Shown here one piece after another: positions 9,677-22,244 of a stretch of DNA of 64,000 nt. How positions within the stretch are numbered: position 1 is the stretch's first letter; each line of letters begins with the position of its first letter. Position numbers and translations under genes: made by a program. The stretch spans positions 434,001 to 498,000 of the forward strand of contig CAJVGD010000014.1 of NCBI GenBank assembly GCA_910890315.1, read 5' to 3'. The notes under the pieces were generated by a model. It was given only the letters and a program-made list of their open reading frames with translations. It made no database searches and had not been told where the DNA came from. The stretch comes from Serendipita indica DSM 11827 (lineage: Eukaryota; Basidiomycota; Agaricomycetes; Sebacinales; Serendipitaceae).

Positions 9677-12600
9677 CTAACCCCCAAATACATGTTCAAT
9701 CATCTGTTTCCCAGTCAGCTGGAATGGATCGAGCCGAAGGAGGCGCAGGGAGTTTGTGATGCTTGTGCTGGGTCGTGTAGCAGGATTCAATGGTGCAGGC
9801 CGGAGCGCAGGACTCGTTGTCGAAGCAACAGCGGCCCATGCTCGAGTGCCACTGGCTGAGAGAGTCGTCGAAGAACGAGCCGGAGACGCTGGTACACTTG
9901 TACTTGTCTGTAGCTTTCCGAGTGTCGTCGCAGGTGCCTGAAGAGTGCTTGAAAGCAGCGGAACAGGGATACGAGTGTCGAGACGCCGAATAAGTTCGAC
10001 GCTGCGTTGAGGTTCGACATCGATCATCCGTGTGTCGATTCTGTAAACCTTTGCAAGCTATTGAAGAAATGAGGTCTCCGTTTTGATACGACAAGGTACT
10101 CACATTATAGACAAAGCTTCGCTTTGCTTCAGGCATGTGTGGTAAGGCGTGGGCGGCTCGCTCCGAAGATACAAAGCTGAGATTTGTGAGTCTGATTTTG
10201 AACACCGATAATAATTACTTACTTGGCGAGTTCCTTTTCCACCATTTTAACAAAAGCTGTGTTGGCTCTCGCAAAGGCAACAAGTTCTGGTGAATATGTC
10301 GCCATCGTGCGCTCGCTGACGGCTCCGGGACTCCTGTCGATTCCTAAGGCTTCGGCTAGCCGGGCATTCCGTTGTGCAATCTTGCAGTCACTATTACACT
10401 GCGGACGCATTGCAGAACGCCCGGTCGGAGCTGAATCGCATCGACCACAGGGTACCTGCCTTTTGATCCGACCACATGGGCATTCAAGAGTCGTTATAGC
10501 TTGGCATGGCTCGACCTCTGAGCATGCTGAAGGTGCGTGGCATGGATGTGTGCATGGGTGATGATCCGGAAGACTGAAGAAATTGAGTATTGTAATAGCA
10601 AGAGAGGCGAAGAACTTACCAAATCTTTCTATCTTTGCCGCAAACGCTTTCGCAAGGCCCACATTCGTCGCTGTGGCAGAGACGAGGACACGAATGAGCC
10701 CCACATGATAGCAACTTTCCACAGGGTTTGCCGCAAGATACTTTTGGCTGAGAGCATCGAACGTTTGGGAGAGTCATTTTCCCACAAGCGCATACTTTAC
10801 TTGTGAGGAACGGGCAAGGAGGACATCCTTCGCTCTCGTGGCAAGTATGCGAAGATTTGGGATGGCCACATGATGGAGGAGGACGATTACAAGGGTAATT
10901 GCATTGAATCTGTGTTCCGCACGGGATTGGGGGCATTAGGGTAGTCCGGCCACAAACACATGTCAGCTCATCAAACGAGCTTTGGAGGCACGGTGGACAA
11001 AGGCCTTTGTGATCTTTTCGTTCGCAACTGGATAAAGTTAGAAGAAAACGGTAGCATGGGTTTAGAGGCGTACTGATGCAAGCCACAATTCAGCAACTTT
11101 GAGCACGGAAGGTCACATTCGTGCAGGGAGAGATTCTCGAGTTCGGGATCTACACGTGATTGACGGCCTTTGGTCTTGATAGTTTTGATGTGCGACAATG
11201 GACAACACGGCCGATTGCAAACGTGCTTTCCACAATTTCGCAATGCGCGGCAAACTTTGTTACAAGTGACCTCGTCCAGCTTTGATGTCCGCTGCCAGCA
11301 AAGGAGCTTTTGCACTGTCTCCCCGCATCGGCACGGCAAAGTGATTTCGACCTGGCATGGAGGACAGGGTCCACGATGGCCTTTGCAGGGTAAGTGATAG
11401 CTCATCCAAGAGTCTAGGAAAATATTCTTACATTGAGCTCCGCAACCGTGGTCGCAGTCCGGCAGTGCCTTTCCGCATCTTGATTGGCAGGAAGGGATGG
11501 AATCGGTACATGCCGTCCTCGTCACTCCTAAATTCTCCAGTGACATCTTTCCGCAATGACATGTGGTAATACGATTTGGACTTCGAGGGCATTCTACGTC
11601 TATGGGCGAGTGATAATGGCAAGGCTAGGGAAACGTGAGTCTGAGTCAAACACTTGCAGGTATCGTTCCTACCTCGGTACAAGAATGCTTTCCGCACGAA
11701 TATTTGCTGAAGAGTGATAAGTACCGAATGTAAAGGGTTGAATAATCCAACTCACCGGTCGCAAGTATCATCACACGAGTATTCGCCAACCCATTCCTTC
11801 TCTCCATCCGTGCAATCCATCTTGTGTCCTGTTCCACAAGGAAGTAATCGCTGGTGGCGGCCACAGTAACACGACGAAGTGTAACTTTCTGCACATTGTA
11901 TGCAATCTCCAGGATGGCAAATTTGCTCGCATTTGTGGTTGCCACAATCAAGCTTTTTAGAACACACAGAACCACATGTAAGAGGCATCTCGCCACTCTG
12001 TGTCATCTTTCCACACCGTACGCTGAGAGTTTGAGCGCCGCAGTAGCATGGACGAACTATCAGCGCGGAACAGGGCGGACACGGTCCCGGGTGACAGGAT
12101 AGCGGGCACGGATGTTCGCATGTCGCACGTTTGCGTTGACAGGACATCCCGCAACTATGCGGCATCGCTAGTCGTCCAGGCTTTGGATCTACAACTGCAC
12201 CACAGAAACATCTGCTATATATGAGAAAATTACAAGATTAAGCATTATGGACATACTTGTAGGGTCCAGGAGGCTGAGTTCGCGCGGTTTGACATCCGGG
12301 ACAACGCCACTCCGGTTCTTTATCTTCATTTCGTGCTTGAATAACTGCCTTTGCCTCTTGTATATCTTTTGGGATAGTTTTAGTCAGGTTTATATATCAG
12401 CGTTGCAGTTAAGCTTACTCTTTTTGCTCCATGAGACGATACACTTGTTATGGAAGACACCCCAGCAACATCGGTTTGTCTCCTCTGAGACAGTGCATGC
12501 CCAAGTAGGCTGCAGGGGGTGGATAGGAGACCAGCAGATCACACAGTCCGCATATGGCGGTGACTTGAGGGTCTCGATCAGCCTATTTGTCAGATCTGGC

Positions 12601-12956
12601 ATATTGACGCCCTCTATGCGGAACATTTGCGTAGTTTTATGCTTTTCTGGCATCTTTTCTGCCTGCTTCGATCGATGTTCTCGCGACGGATTACTAACAG
12701 AGTCTGGTGTTACCTCACTGGGAGGTACATCTGCGATATTAGACGAAAGTTGACCTCCAAACTTGCGAGATCTAGAGGATTTGCTATGGTTCATGGAGCT
12801 ACTTGCGCCTGCTTGGCTCGTCTGTGACCGATCGCCGCTTGGAGCCGCCTCTCCAGACGGCTGAGGGCGGTTCTTGCTATATCTCCCACGTCCTCTACGA
12901 TTTGAGGACTTATTTGAAGTCGAGGTGGATGCCTCGTGATGCTGAGCTGAACTCAT
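9677..12956 (-). CDS. FAP1: NF-X1-type zinc finger protein with RING and R3H domains (Fap1-like)
   Basis: Start ATG 12956 (MSSAQHHEASTSTSNK), a low-complexity Ser/Arg-rich head, then a RING-like domain near residues 150-200 (CVICWSPIHPLQPTWACTV, then CCWGVFHNKCI). About seven to nine NF-X1 cysteine-rich repeats follow, for example CGSVCSKKLDCGNHKCEQIC, PCGKLLSCGAHSCPRLC and MPPIPCGTQIQCNYPC. After them come an R3H domain (ELVAFARANTAFVKMVEKEL, near 10230) and a tail with RIDTRMIDVEPQRSVELIRR. Yeast Fap1 binds FKBP12 and interferes with rapamycin; animal NFX1 regulates transcription and acts as an E3 ligase. Which role applies here is unknown. Introns are many and short. LIG4 lies immediately upstream on the same strand (stop at 13095, 138 bases from this start). 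Confidence 0.92.
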
Positions 12957-13094
12957 GAAGGATGAGGGGTGGGCCAAGATTGATAGGTGGCTGAGTCAAA
13001 TCGACAGGCTTAAATACAGAGGCGCTACTGAATGGCTCGGAGCCGGCACTCGTCCAAGAAACAAAAACCGAACGTAGAAAGATGACTCTCTGGA

Positions 13095-16000
13095 TCACGG
13101 TTGGAAGTCTTTGGTGCTCGTGTCAGCCCGCGAAATACAAAAGCTTGAGCAATTACCTTCTTCGTTCGCCAGCGTGTGCTCCTCGGCACAAAAATGAATG
13201 TAGTCAATCAGTACAAAGCGGCGTCGTCTGGGCCTGGAGAAGGCGTAAGCTCAGTCTAGGCGGCGATATAAAACCGACAATTCCAATCGGCGCATAAGTG
13301 GGATGCGTCTACTTGTATCTTCAGAGTCGAGGACAACATGAGTGATGCTTGCGTCGTTCAGATTTTCTGAGATCCTGCCTCCGAACTGGGTAACCAGTCC
13401 AGCCGCCTCTTGAAACCTCGCCTGAATCGCGTCCTCCTTTCTGTTGTTCACTATCATGTCGTTCTTGCGAGCGCAAGATGGGGAATCAAGGTAGAAGACC
13501 CTAAAGGCTTAGTCAGCAGACACCAGGCGCCAAGTCGACGCCACGTACAAATGCCTAAATGTGAGGATTGGATCGTATTCCATTGCGTCTGCGCTTTCTC
13601 CCATGGCCTGGGTCTAAAACATAAGCCTGACGGATTTTAAGATTTGAATCGTTACCGGATGCAAAAGGTCAAGCCAGCTTTCTCCCCCATCTTCACCCTC
13701 GTCAAGCTCTTCATGATCCGTAAGTTCTTCATCAGAACTGTCTGGAGGCAGTCTCCCTAGGCTCATATTGTCCACTGGTTCAACCTTGATCCAGTCCCCA
13801 TTTGGTTGTGACTCGTAGTCTCCCAAGCCTGTTGAGGACATGTCTTGGGTTGGCTCGCCAGAACCATTTTCTTTAGAACCCACGCTCGACATCTCCTCTT
13901 CTTTGATGGCCAGTTCTACCCCTTCGTCGTCATCGTCCTCTGTGTCCGAACCTTCTGTAGCAGAATGGTAGAGATATCTAGAAAGGTTTTTCAGTTATCT
14001 CTTGAGTCAAGATAGCCAACACTACTTTGACTTGAAAGGGAGGAGTCGCTTTTGCTTTGCACAGTCGAGCACCCATTGCGGCTGCACAATATTCTGGGTA
14101 TTATCTCGAACAATTGCTTTGACGTCAGGCGCTGAAGGAGAATTAGATAAAGTATCGTGAAGGTCCATGCATAGACGCACGCTGATTTGATCCACCATAT
14201 ATCAATATCTCATTTGGCCGCCTCGTTCGTTTGGCCCGGACTGTTCCACCGTTTGCGCGTATTCTATAGAGCGTTAGAGATGCTATAGAGGCGATTCGGC
14301 TCCTACATTTGTTCAATATCCGCCTTTTTGTACGGTACAGTAGCCTTTACAGCCGGGATAACAACTATTTGCCGGTCAGCTCGGAATATGACCCTATAAG
14401 AGACTCACGGAATGTTTTACCAGCAAATATATCGGACGCTGAGGTAGTCAAACTGTCCTTCGACGCTTGGAATGCACTGGAGACAACAGCCTTTGGGTGA
14501 TTAGACAGTATGTGGATGAGTCAGGTGATCACTAACGATTTTTCTCTTTCCAGTGTTCCGTTTCTTGCTCGGGCCCCTACGATGGCGGGTCGTCAGCAAG
14601 GCATACAGTGATTGTGGTGCTTTTACCCATCCTGCTCCTCTTGCTTACGCTTCTTGCCGGAATTGATGTACTCGAAAAGCTCTGAAATAAGTAAGAAGAT
14701 ATAATTGCAAAACCATATGGACACACCAGAAACTGTCGCTGCGTCCTCCGCTGTGAATTCGTCTCGAATGCGAACGGCTCGAGGGAAGCGAAGAGTATAC
14801 GGCATATGATATTGGTCTACAAGAGACTTGAGATAGCGGCGATTCAAGCTATGTTACTCACCGGTTCCCGTAATTTCGGCCGCTTTGACAGTGACGACAA
14901 ACGCGCTATTGTAAACTCAGTAGAAGTCCAATGAGGACCACAGTACGTACTCCTCTGGCTTCAAATAGAGATCACACTTGTCGTCAGTGTTGGCTCTGGG
15001 TGCGCTCTGGAGAAAGGGTGGCCCATTCTTGCCCCAGTCAGTCCACGGCTTTGCACGAATAATCACATAGTCTGCAAAGGATAATCCTGTGCCTATTCTT
15101 GCAAAGGTGCTCCACCTGTATAGATTATGAACGATTAAACGTCAAAGACGGATGCTCCTACATTTTGCCATCACCAGGGGCCCCTGAACGGTCGTCTCGA
15201 AGCGCACAAATGAATGTAGAGACCCTCCTCCGCGCTTTCCAGTGCCAAAGTTGCCACCTTTCAGGGATCAGAACCAATACGATAGAGTGTGTGAACCAGC
15301 CTGACCAAGTACAAGCAAGTCGAACGTTTCCCCTTGTCCATCCTAAACATGGTTGAATGAATCTTCTGCGATATGTAACGACGTACCATATACTCGGGCT
15401 TTATTTTGATCCAATGGTCGACTCTACCATTGAGGACGTATGGAGATCTGGGATGCTTGAGGATCAACCCTGCAAAAGTGAGCAAATGGCAATGGTGTTA
15501 AAGAGCGCCGGACCTTCACCTCTGGTAATGAAGCCATGAGTACATGCGAACATCATTCGGGTAGTGGCCTACCTGTCCTCCATTACTCTACGCAGGAGAC
15601 TCTTGACACCATCAACTGTAGAGGCATCATACTGTTTCATGATTTGCAGCCGCCCTTCGACTTCACTGAAGACATTGAGGAGGTTCATTCGACGATCTTC
15701 CAGCGCCATATTGGTAAGGGACCGTCCGTTAAGATATAACAGATCGAAAACTTTGACTAGAAATCATGAGAGAATGCGAATTATCAGAGATTGCACAAAC
15801 AGCATGGCCGCGGATGATAATCGCCTTTGATAAGCTTATCTAGATGATGTCTTAATGACAATTAGCAGAAATAATTGCACTCTTTACCTCCTGCATGAGA
15901 CTTCAGGGTGCCAAAAGGCAAATACCGCTCGCTGATAGGATCCCACACAAGCATCTCTCCGTCGAGTATGCATCTATAGTGTCCCTGTCAGCTCTATACA

Positions 16001-17379
16001 CGGGATGGCACTACTAACTCTTTTACGTCTGGATGGAATGCTTCATGGATAAACGGCGTCAAGGATCCTTCTTCTGGGCTTTTTCCATAGAGATATGTGT
16101 AATCCTTGGACTTTCTCGAGCAATAAAAGTATTGGTTCCCTCGCTTGTGTAACTGGATTCGCTCGCCATCAAGTTTTTCCTCGACTTTGAAAGTGTCGCC
16201 GTTGAACCTCTTGACAGCGTCTTCTAGATTTTTCGGAGGTTTCTTTGAGAGCATCGGTGCAAAGCATCGGAAAACTTGCACTGTTTTATCCTGTCGTAAT
16301 ATGGTCAACAGAGCCCTCGAGAAGACTGACGGCGCATGAACGTACGGAATCATCAATGTGCTGTGAAGGATCCCAAAGCTGATAAGCAACGCGCTTCAGA
16401 TCAGAAGTTGAGTTGAAGACAGCGGTGGCGTCGGGGTGGAAAACACTGAAGACGGTTGTCTCCTTGACGCCGACGCTCAGATCTACATGACTGTCAGAAC
16501 TCTGAAGTCGTATGCGAGTGAAATACCTTTCAAGATGATGCGGACTATCCAACGAATTTCTGCAGGCGTACATTTTTGAATCAATTCTTGAAAGATACGC
16601 CTCTGGTGCTCCCTGGGATGCGTAAGTGGCTTGAGAGGTTGAGTAATTGAACAACTCACATCTTCGAGCCACGTTTCGACAGGTCATCCAACAAAGCATT
16701 GAGTTGATCAATACGGAGAGTGCCTTCGGTAACGGAAGAACGCTTCGCAACGACTTCGTATACAAGACCCGGGAAGTCACCAGCTGCTGATTTCTATCTT
16801 CTGGTCAGCATAGAGTATTTCGAAGTCGTCGCCTACTTGATGGCCTGTCGGGCGCTTCCACTGCGTCAGAGCAACGCTGTCTGGGGCCTTCTCAAGACCG
16901 AGAACAGAGATCAGAGCCTTTGCAATGTTTGCCTCTTTGATATGGTAGATAGCGCGTTCTTTGTCCTTCTAAATTCAAGCTCAGCTATGACAACGTTGAT
17001 GTAATGTCGGCGTACCTGAGGTAGAAGGAGACGTAAACTGTGCTACAAGTCAGAATATGCCAAATATTTGTAGTAGGTACTCACGCAGGGTATAGATTTG
17101 GCCCAACTTTTTCACGCCACAGCTGTCAATGAATCCATGAAGATTTGCCACACTACTACGATCAAAATAATATACCTGAAACCATCTATCCAAGATAGCT
17201 CTGCGTTTATCTTGCTTCCTTTCCGCTTGCAACACATCAAAGAGAAGCGTAATGACGCCAAAGGACGGTTGAACGCCGTGATTCGGAGGTTCAGGCGGAA
17301 AGTCTTCTTCATTTGCGTTTCCTGGATTAATTTCTAAATTATCATTGTTGGGCTCTACGGTAGTGAGTTGGCTGGCCAT
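13095..17379 (-). CDS. LIG4: DNA ligase IV
   Basis: ATP-dependent ligase that seals double-strand breaks in non-homologous end joining with XRCC4/Lif1. Start ATG 17379 (MASQLTTVEPNNDN). The N-terminal helical DNA-binding domain is followed by the nucleotidyl-transferase motif EEKLDGERIQLHKRG (lysine forms the AMP adduct, about 16150), YLYGKSPEEGSLTPFI, the OB-fold segment with MPYTLRFPRAVRIRDEF (about 14800), an acidic spacer and tandem BRCT domains. The last BRCT has ITHVVLDSEDT and RRRFVLIDYIHFCAEEHTL, joined by removing an intron of about 58 bases (13330-13270); a last short exon gives the stop at 13095-13097. There are many introns of about 50 bases, more than in neighbouring genes. The DUF4419 gene ends 82 bases upstream on the same strand. 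Confidence 0.93.
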
Positions 17380-17461
17380 CGTGTCGGGGTTCAAGCAGTA
17401 GGCGACAAACAATGATCCATCACCAGTTTATACATTCATTATACATTCACTCTTCCTATTT

Positions 17462-18846
17462 TCAAACATTCGGATCTGCGTTTGGCTCTCCCTTGATGAA
17501 TATAAACCAGTCTGAAGCCGGTTGAATGGTGTCGAAACGGTCATCCTGCTTCAAAGCAATATTTCCAACGTGGCCAGCAACCATTGAACAGTTGTAAAGG
17601 GTTCCAGCCCAGTCCACAAGCACTGGGACCTGGCAAAACCCATTCGGGATATCTTGCGTATCCACAACGGGGTACCGCATTCCGGCGAGGACAAGCGGTG
17701 GCGGCGGCCCAAAGTGTCTCCTACGTCTCTAGTCAGAACGGAACAAGGTATAAATTTTCTTACTCTTGAGCTTGTTCAGCCGAAAGGGGCTCTTGAATGC
17801 GCGCAAGATCACCACCCTGCCATTTCCCCGACGAGTTCCAAACACAGAATGCTGTAATCCAACCCCCAAGATACGAGGGCCCTGAGCCTCCACTTTTCCA
17901 ATGGCATATCCTGCTCCAAAATGCGAGATTCGGAGAGTCCGGTTGGTCGAAAGCTGCGATGAATTCGTTTAGAATAGGACGCAAAAGGCTTGCAAATGCG
18001 GCGGTCTCCTTTCCAAACTCTTCGAGTCGGTCGAGGCGGTGCAGTATCTTGCGATAGTCACCCTGATCCCCTAGTAGTGTAATGGAAGGTATACCACACC
18101 GAATCGTGAACTGATAGGAAAAGTATCTGGGCCGTCATGAGGGATATAATAGACGACTGGAGGTATACATACGCTTGCAGAGTACTCATCATCATGACAG
18201 AACAAACGACCATATCGTTTGGCGTTGTCGTAGTAAAATTTGGAAGGATCCACTCATGAAGAGACCCGTCTAAGATGTTCTCTTTCAGGAGCTTAGACAT
18301 TTGATTGGCCATTTCACCGAAGTCAATTTTTCCACCATTTGCTTCGACCTCTAGCCCTCGCTTGTCCTCGTGTGCGACAAACTTGGAGCGAAGCTCTTCG
18401 GCATGTGCATTTATGCTACAGCAGAGATGAGGATGTTAGGTAGGTTCGAATGGATGGCTCACTAGAAGTTGACCTGGCAGAGTATACTCGTCCAGAGATC
18501 GTCCGGTCTAGTTTCAGTGAGATATAGCTGCAGAATCGACTAATCCATGTACCTTATGATCAGCTTATGGTGCGAATTGTATGACCGAGTGACCGCGTCT
18601 ACGAAACCGTTGGTCGTTGGTGAGTACCCTGGGGGAGGGGACCCTAGAGAAGTCTGAAACAATTCTGTGCTGTCTTTAGCTCGAAAAATAAAACTGAAGG
18701 GTTGAATTCATACTTCCCGGGGCGATGCCAGAGGTGGCGCCAACTCCGGCGAGTATTTGGTCTGCTGTAAAGGCTCTCATGTTTCCTTCCTTGCACCAAG
18801 ATACCTCCTCGGCGTCATGCTTAGCAATTTTGAGGGTGATGGGCAT
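17462..18846 (-). CDS. DUF4419 family protein, copy A
   Basis: Protein of unknown function with the DUF4419 domain. ATG 18846 (MPITLKIAKHDAEEVSWCKE). Conserved blocks in order: NGFVDAVTRSYNSHHKLIIR, PDDLW and an FYINAHAEELRSKFVAHE-like block, LPNFTTTTPNDMVVCSV, RCGIPSITLLGDQ, FWSRICHWKSGGSGPSYLGG, WITAFCVWN and GMRYPVVDTQDIPNGFCQVP near the C-terminus; the last residues are GEPNADPNV. Exons are separated by introns of about 50 bases. There is no signal peptide or membrane helix. It is a tandem paralogue of copy B, whose stop lies only 71 bases upstream, and shares its exon arrangement, so one arose by duplication. The domain assignment is from memory of the family; no biochemical role can be read from the sequence. 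Confidence 0.85.
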
Positions 18847-18917
18847 GGTCACTTTTGTGTGGCTGGAACCAACTGATAGACGCTACAAACATGGATTGCA
18901 AAGATAGGCACAGTTTC

Positions 18918-20313
18918 CTACTCAGAAGATCTCACAAACATGAACCAATCCGACTTCGGCTGGAGTGTATTGAATGTGTCGTTTTGCTTACTGGCAATGC
19001 GCCCAACGTGGCCAGCGACCATCATACAGGCGAGGTTGTCTCCATTGTCGTCGAGCAAGATATCAACTTGGCATATTCCCGATGGAATATCTTGAGTATC
19101 AATGACTGGATACCTCATTCCCTCCAGAACAAGCGGAGGAGGCGGTCCAAACATACTACTGGTTTCCTTTCGTCATTATGTTTCGGATATGCCCGAGTGG
19201 ACTCACCCTTCCATGCGCTGCTTTTCATCCGTCGTCAGTTTTTCCTTGATTGATTGTAAATCTCCACCCTGCCACTTTCCCTTTGCATCCCAGACACAGA
19301 ACGCTGCGATCCATCCACCTAAATATGTTGGTCCCGAACCACCACTCTTCCAATGGCAGATCCGACTCCAAAAGGAAGGGTTGGGTAGTTGATGTTCCTC
19401 TTCGACGTAGTCGAACGCCGTCGCAAACTCTTCGAGCACAGGTCGGAGAAAGTGGGCGAATGTGGTTGGCTCTGCCCCGAATTCGTCGAGCTTATCCAAG
19501 CGAAGGAGAATGGCCAAGTAGTCTTCCTTCTCGCCAAGGAGAGTGATGGAGGGGATGCCGCAGAGGATGCCAAACTTGTAGGAAAAGTATCTATGGATCT
19601 TGAGTGACGGTTTTGACCAAGGTGAGGGCTTACTCTCTGAGCGTAGCCATCATTGCCACTGAGCAAATCACGCGATCGGTGTCTGTTGTCGTAGTATAGT
19701 TGGGCATGACCCAGTCGTAGAGTGTTTCATCTACAACGTTCTTCTTGAGGAGCTCGCTCATTTGCTTAGCCATATCTCCATAGTCGACAGTATACCGGCT
19801 CCCATTGGCTGTAACCTCGAGTTCCTTCTTTCCTTCATGTGCTACAAATTTGGAACGAAGCTCCTCTGCATGGGCGTTGATACTATTTCCATCAATTTAT
19901 TGCAACGCCCAGGACGGCCGACATACTAGAAGCTAAGCTGCGTCAAGATTGCCTGCCAAATATCATCGGGACTTTGATACTTGAGTTTCCATCCGATAAT
20001 CTTTGAGTAAGAGCGTACCGGATCACTAGGTGATGATGGTGGTTATACGCCTCGGTGACCGTGTCCACGAATCCATTCCCACTTGGACTAAAGTCTGATC
20101 CAGGATCCCGGAGAGACGACTGCAAGAGCTCTGACAACACCCGATCAAAAAAGTGATAATTTGATAAGGAGCGAACGCACCTTTACACGAAAGGCCATCG
20201 GCGCGCCAGATTTGACTGAGGACGCCTTCTGCGGTGTGTACTCGGTTCTGAGATTCCTTGCACCAGGAAACTTCCTTGGCGTCGTGGGCAGCGACCTTGA
20301 AGGTGACAGGCAT
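18918..20313 (-). CDS. DUF4419 family protein, copy B
   Basis: Paralogue of the downstream copy A. ATG 20313 (MPVTFKVAAHDAKEVSWCKE); the first intron (gtgcgt...tgtcag, near 20180-20130) precedes ELLQSSLRDPGSDFSP. Then NGFVDTVTEAYNHHHHLVIR, MAKQMSELLKKNVVDETLY, MPNYTTTTDTDRVICSVAMM, CGIPSITLLGEKEDYLAILL, FWSRICHWKSGGSGPTYLGG and GMRYPVIDTQDIPSGICQVD, ending FMFVRSSE. Copy A and copy B differ clearly over most of their length but keep the same motifs and similar intron positions, so the duplication is not recent. Histidine- and aspartate-bearing conserved segments (HHHHLVIR, DTQDIP) might be functional, but this is speculation. The SDR gene ends 141 bases upstream on the same strand. Confidence 0.86.
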
Positions 20314-20454
20314 TTACTAAAGCAAGTCGAGTTCAAGGTTTACGAAGTTTATCTCCACCATAATCCCAAATGAGGAGAGTGACTATATATGACGTCAGAG
20401 AAACGAGGTATGACTTTAAAGTTGCATTTTTACTGCTAATAATCACATATTCTA

Positions 20455-21981
20455 CTACTTAGGTCGCCTAAGACCCACCACAATGCTGTCCGGCTGCTGG
20501 GTGTCAGCTGGGTCGGTAGCTGACAACACAAACTCACCATTGATATGGATGATTGAACCTGTCATGTAGTTACCTCCGGGACCAGCGAGGAGCACGTATG
20601 CCTCTCCAATCTCTGCTGGCTGCCCTGCTCGACCGTGTAGAGGAACCTCGCCGACTGACCAATCCTAAACACGACCATGAGCTATCCATTCTCAGCAAAC
20701 CAAAGTCACTTACCTCCATGTTCTCAGGAGGACGAGAGGCGGGCTGAAGAGGAGTGTAGAAAGGTCCAGGAGCTATGAAAATCAATAGAAGTTGAAAGGA
20801 TCATATAGTACTTACCAATCCCATTGACTCGGATGCCCTTGGGAGCAAGCTTTACGGGTGTCAGAAAGAGTACAAAATGATGAATTAGATAACTCACCTG
20901 AACCGCCAAGCTGCGGGTGAAAGATACGATTGCCCCCTTGGTGGAGGAGTAATCGATCAGAGAAGGGGACCCCTGCACAATAAATCAGCGTTTACCCAAG
21001 GTACAGAGAGGTACGCACCTTGTAAGCGGTCACGGATGTCGTATTAATAATCGCTGATCCTCGGCGCATATGTGGCACTGCACAGGTCGCCATTTGAATC
21101 ATGCTGATGATGTTCAACTTGTACGTGCTTTCAACTTGCTTGATCTAAACTAGTCAACAAAAGAAAGCTTTGCGGGGGCAGAGGCGTACATCAAGGTCTT
21201 TGATATCTTTGCACATGATCTGTTTAGATGCATTGTTGACAAGAATGTCTATGCGACCAAACTTGTCGAGATGTGATTTGATAATCTGGGGTGCAGATTC
21301 GGTCTGTTCTAGGTCGGCCGGGATGAGATGGACGCTGCGTTTGGTGGTCGATTCGATATGGTTCTTCAGCCAATCGGCACTAGAGGATAATAAGTATTCG
21401 TAAGTAACTATATATGCCACGTACTCTTTCTGTTCCTGTGGAAGATAGACGATACTGACGTCTGCTCCCTCGCGAGCAAAGAAGATGGCGACAGACCGGC
21501 CAATTCCCTATGAGGCTGTTACAAGCCTGTACTATTTATGCTGAAAGACTCACGCTATCACCACCTGTTATGATCGCCTTTTTATTCTAATAGGCCAGAT
21601 GAGTATTCAGCTGCGTGATAGTATCGTGAGCATACCTCAAGCTTGCCAGTACCCTGGTACTCTTTCCTGCACAATTTCAGTCTCAGTGAGGACACGGTAA
21701 ACAGACGTACAGGTATGGCCGACCGTTCTCGTCCCAGTATTCCTGTTTTGCATGTTCGGCAGTGGGTGCCATGTCCTCGTCGACACCAGGCAGGTCCTGG
21801 GTCTGTTTTTCAATGTTCTTCGACGCCTAAATACCTTTAGTAAATACCGAATCACATGTAGCATACACACATTGTAAGCCGTAATGGGTTTCTGGTCGCT
21901 CATGCTGCGTGCGCTATAGAAAATCTGTGGACGAAGGATAGTCACTGGTCTTAGGAGAGTTGCTCGACGGGCAAGGATCAT
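20455..21981 (-). CDS. Short-chain dehydrogenase/reductase, YghA/stress-protein-39-like
   Basis: NAD(P)-dependent oxidoreductase of the SDR superfamily. ATG 21981 adds an Arg-rich leader (MILARRATLLRPVTILRPQ) that looks like a mitochondrial presequence; an internal ATG at 21903 (MSDQKPITAYN) would give a cytosolic form. The Rossmann motif is TGGDSGIGRS (split by an intron after GGDS), followed by IDILVNNASKQ and the catalytic Y-S-S-T-K in SLIDYSSTKGAIV, then NGIAPGPFYTPLQPASRPPE and the C-terminal GGNYMTGSIIHINGE, ending VVGLRRPK. The long N-terminal extension with GTGKLENKKAIITGG is typical of the bacterial YghA/GSP39 group and fungal relatives, whose substrates are not settled. There are about seven short introns. 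Confidence 0.9.
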
Positions 21982-22244
21982 CGACCACCTTCCGCCACAG
22001 CTCCTGCAGTTATTACATCTGCCTGATAAACGTCAGCGATGATGTTGACTGCGCCCCACTTGCTGCTTACTGATCGTCACACCCTGCTCTATATTGAAGA
22101 AGCAGGCCTAATGACGCTGACGTGCATATGAGAATCGAAATCGTCAGAGGTAGGGGACAAATTTAAGGGGGTCAGCTGCCACCACAATTGAGCTGCATTA
22201 GATAACGAGCAATAGCATTATGTACATGGTCCATTATGCACGTC

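Noticed and set aside
9696-10205. Alternative frame of 169 codons over the end of the FAP1-like gene
   Set aside because: The other frame continues the RIDTRMIDVEPQRSVELIRR block through proper exon junctions and is the conserved one.
17462-20313. Tandem DUF4419 genes as a transposon or recent duplication
   Set aside because: Both copies have proper introns, no terminal repeats flank them, and the proteins are clearly diverged.
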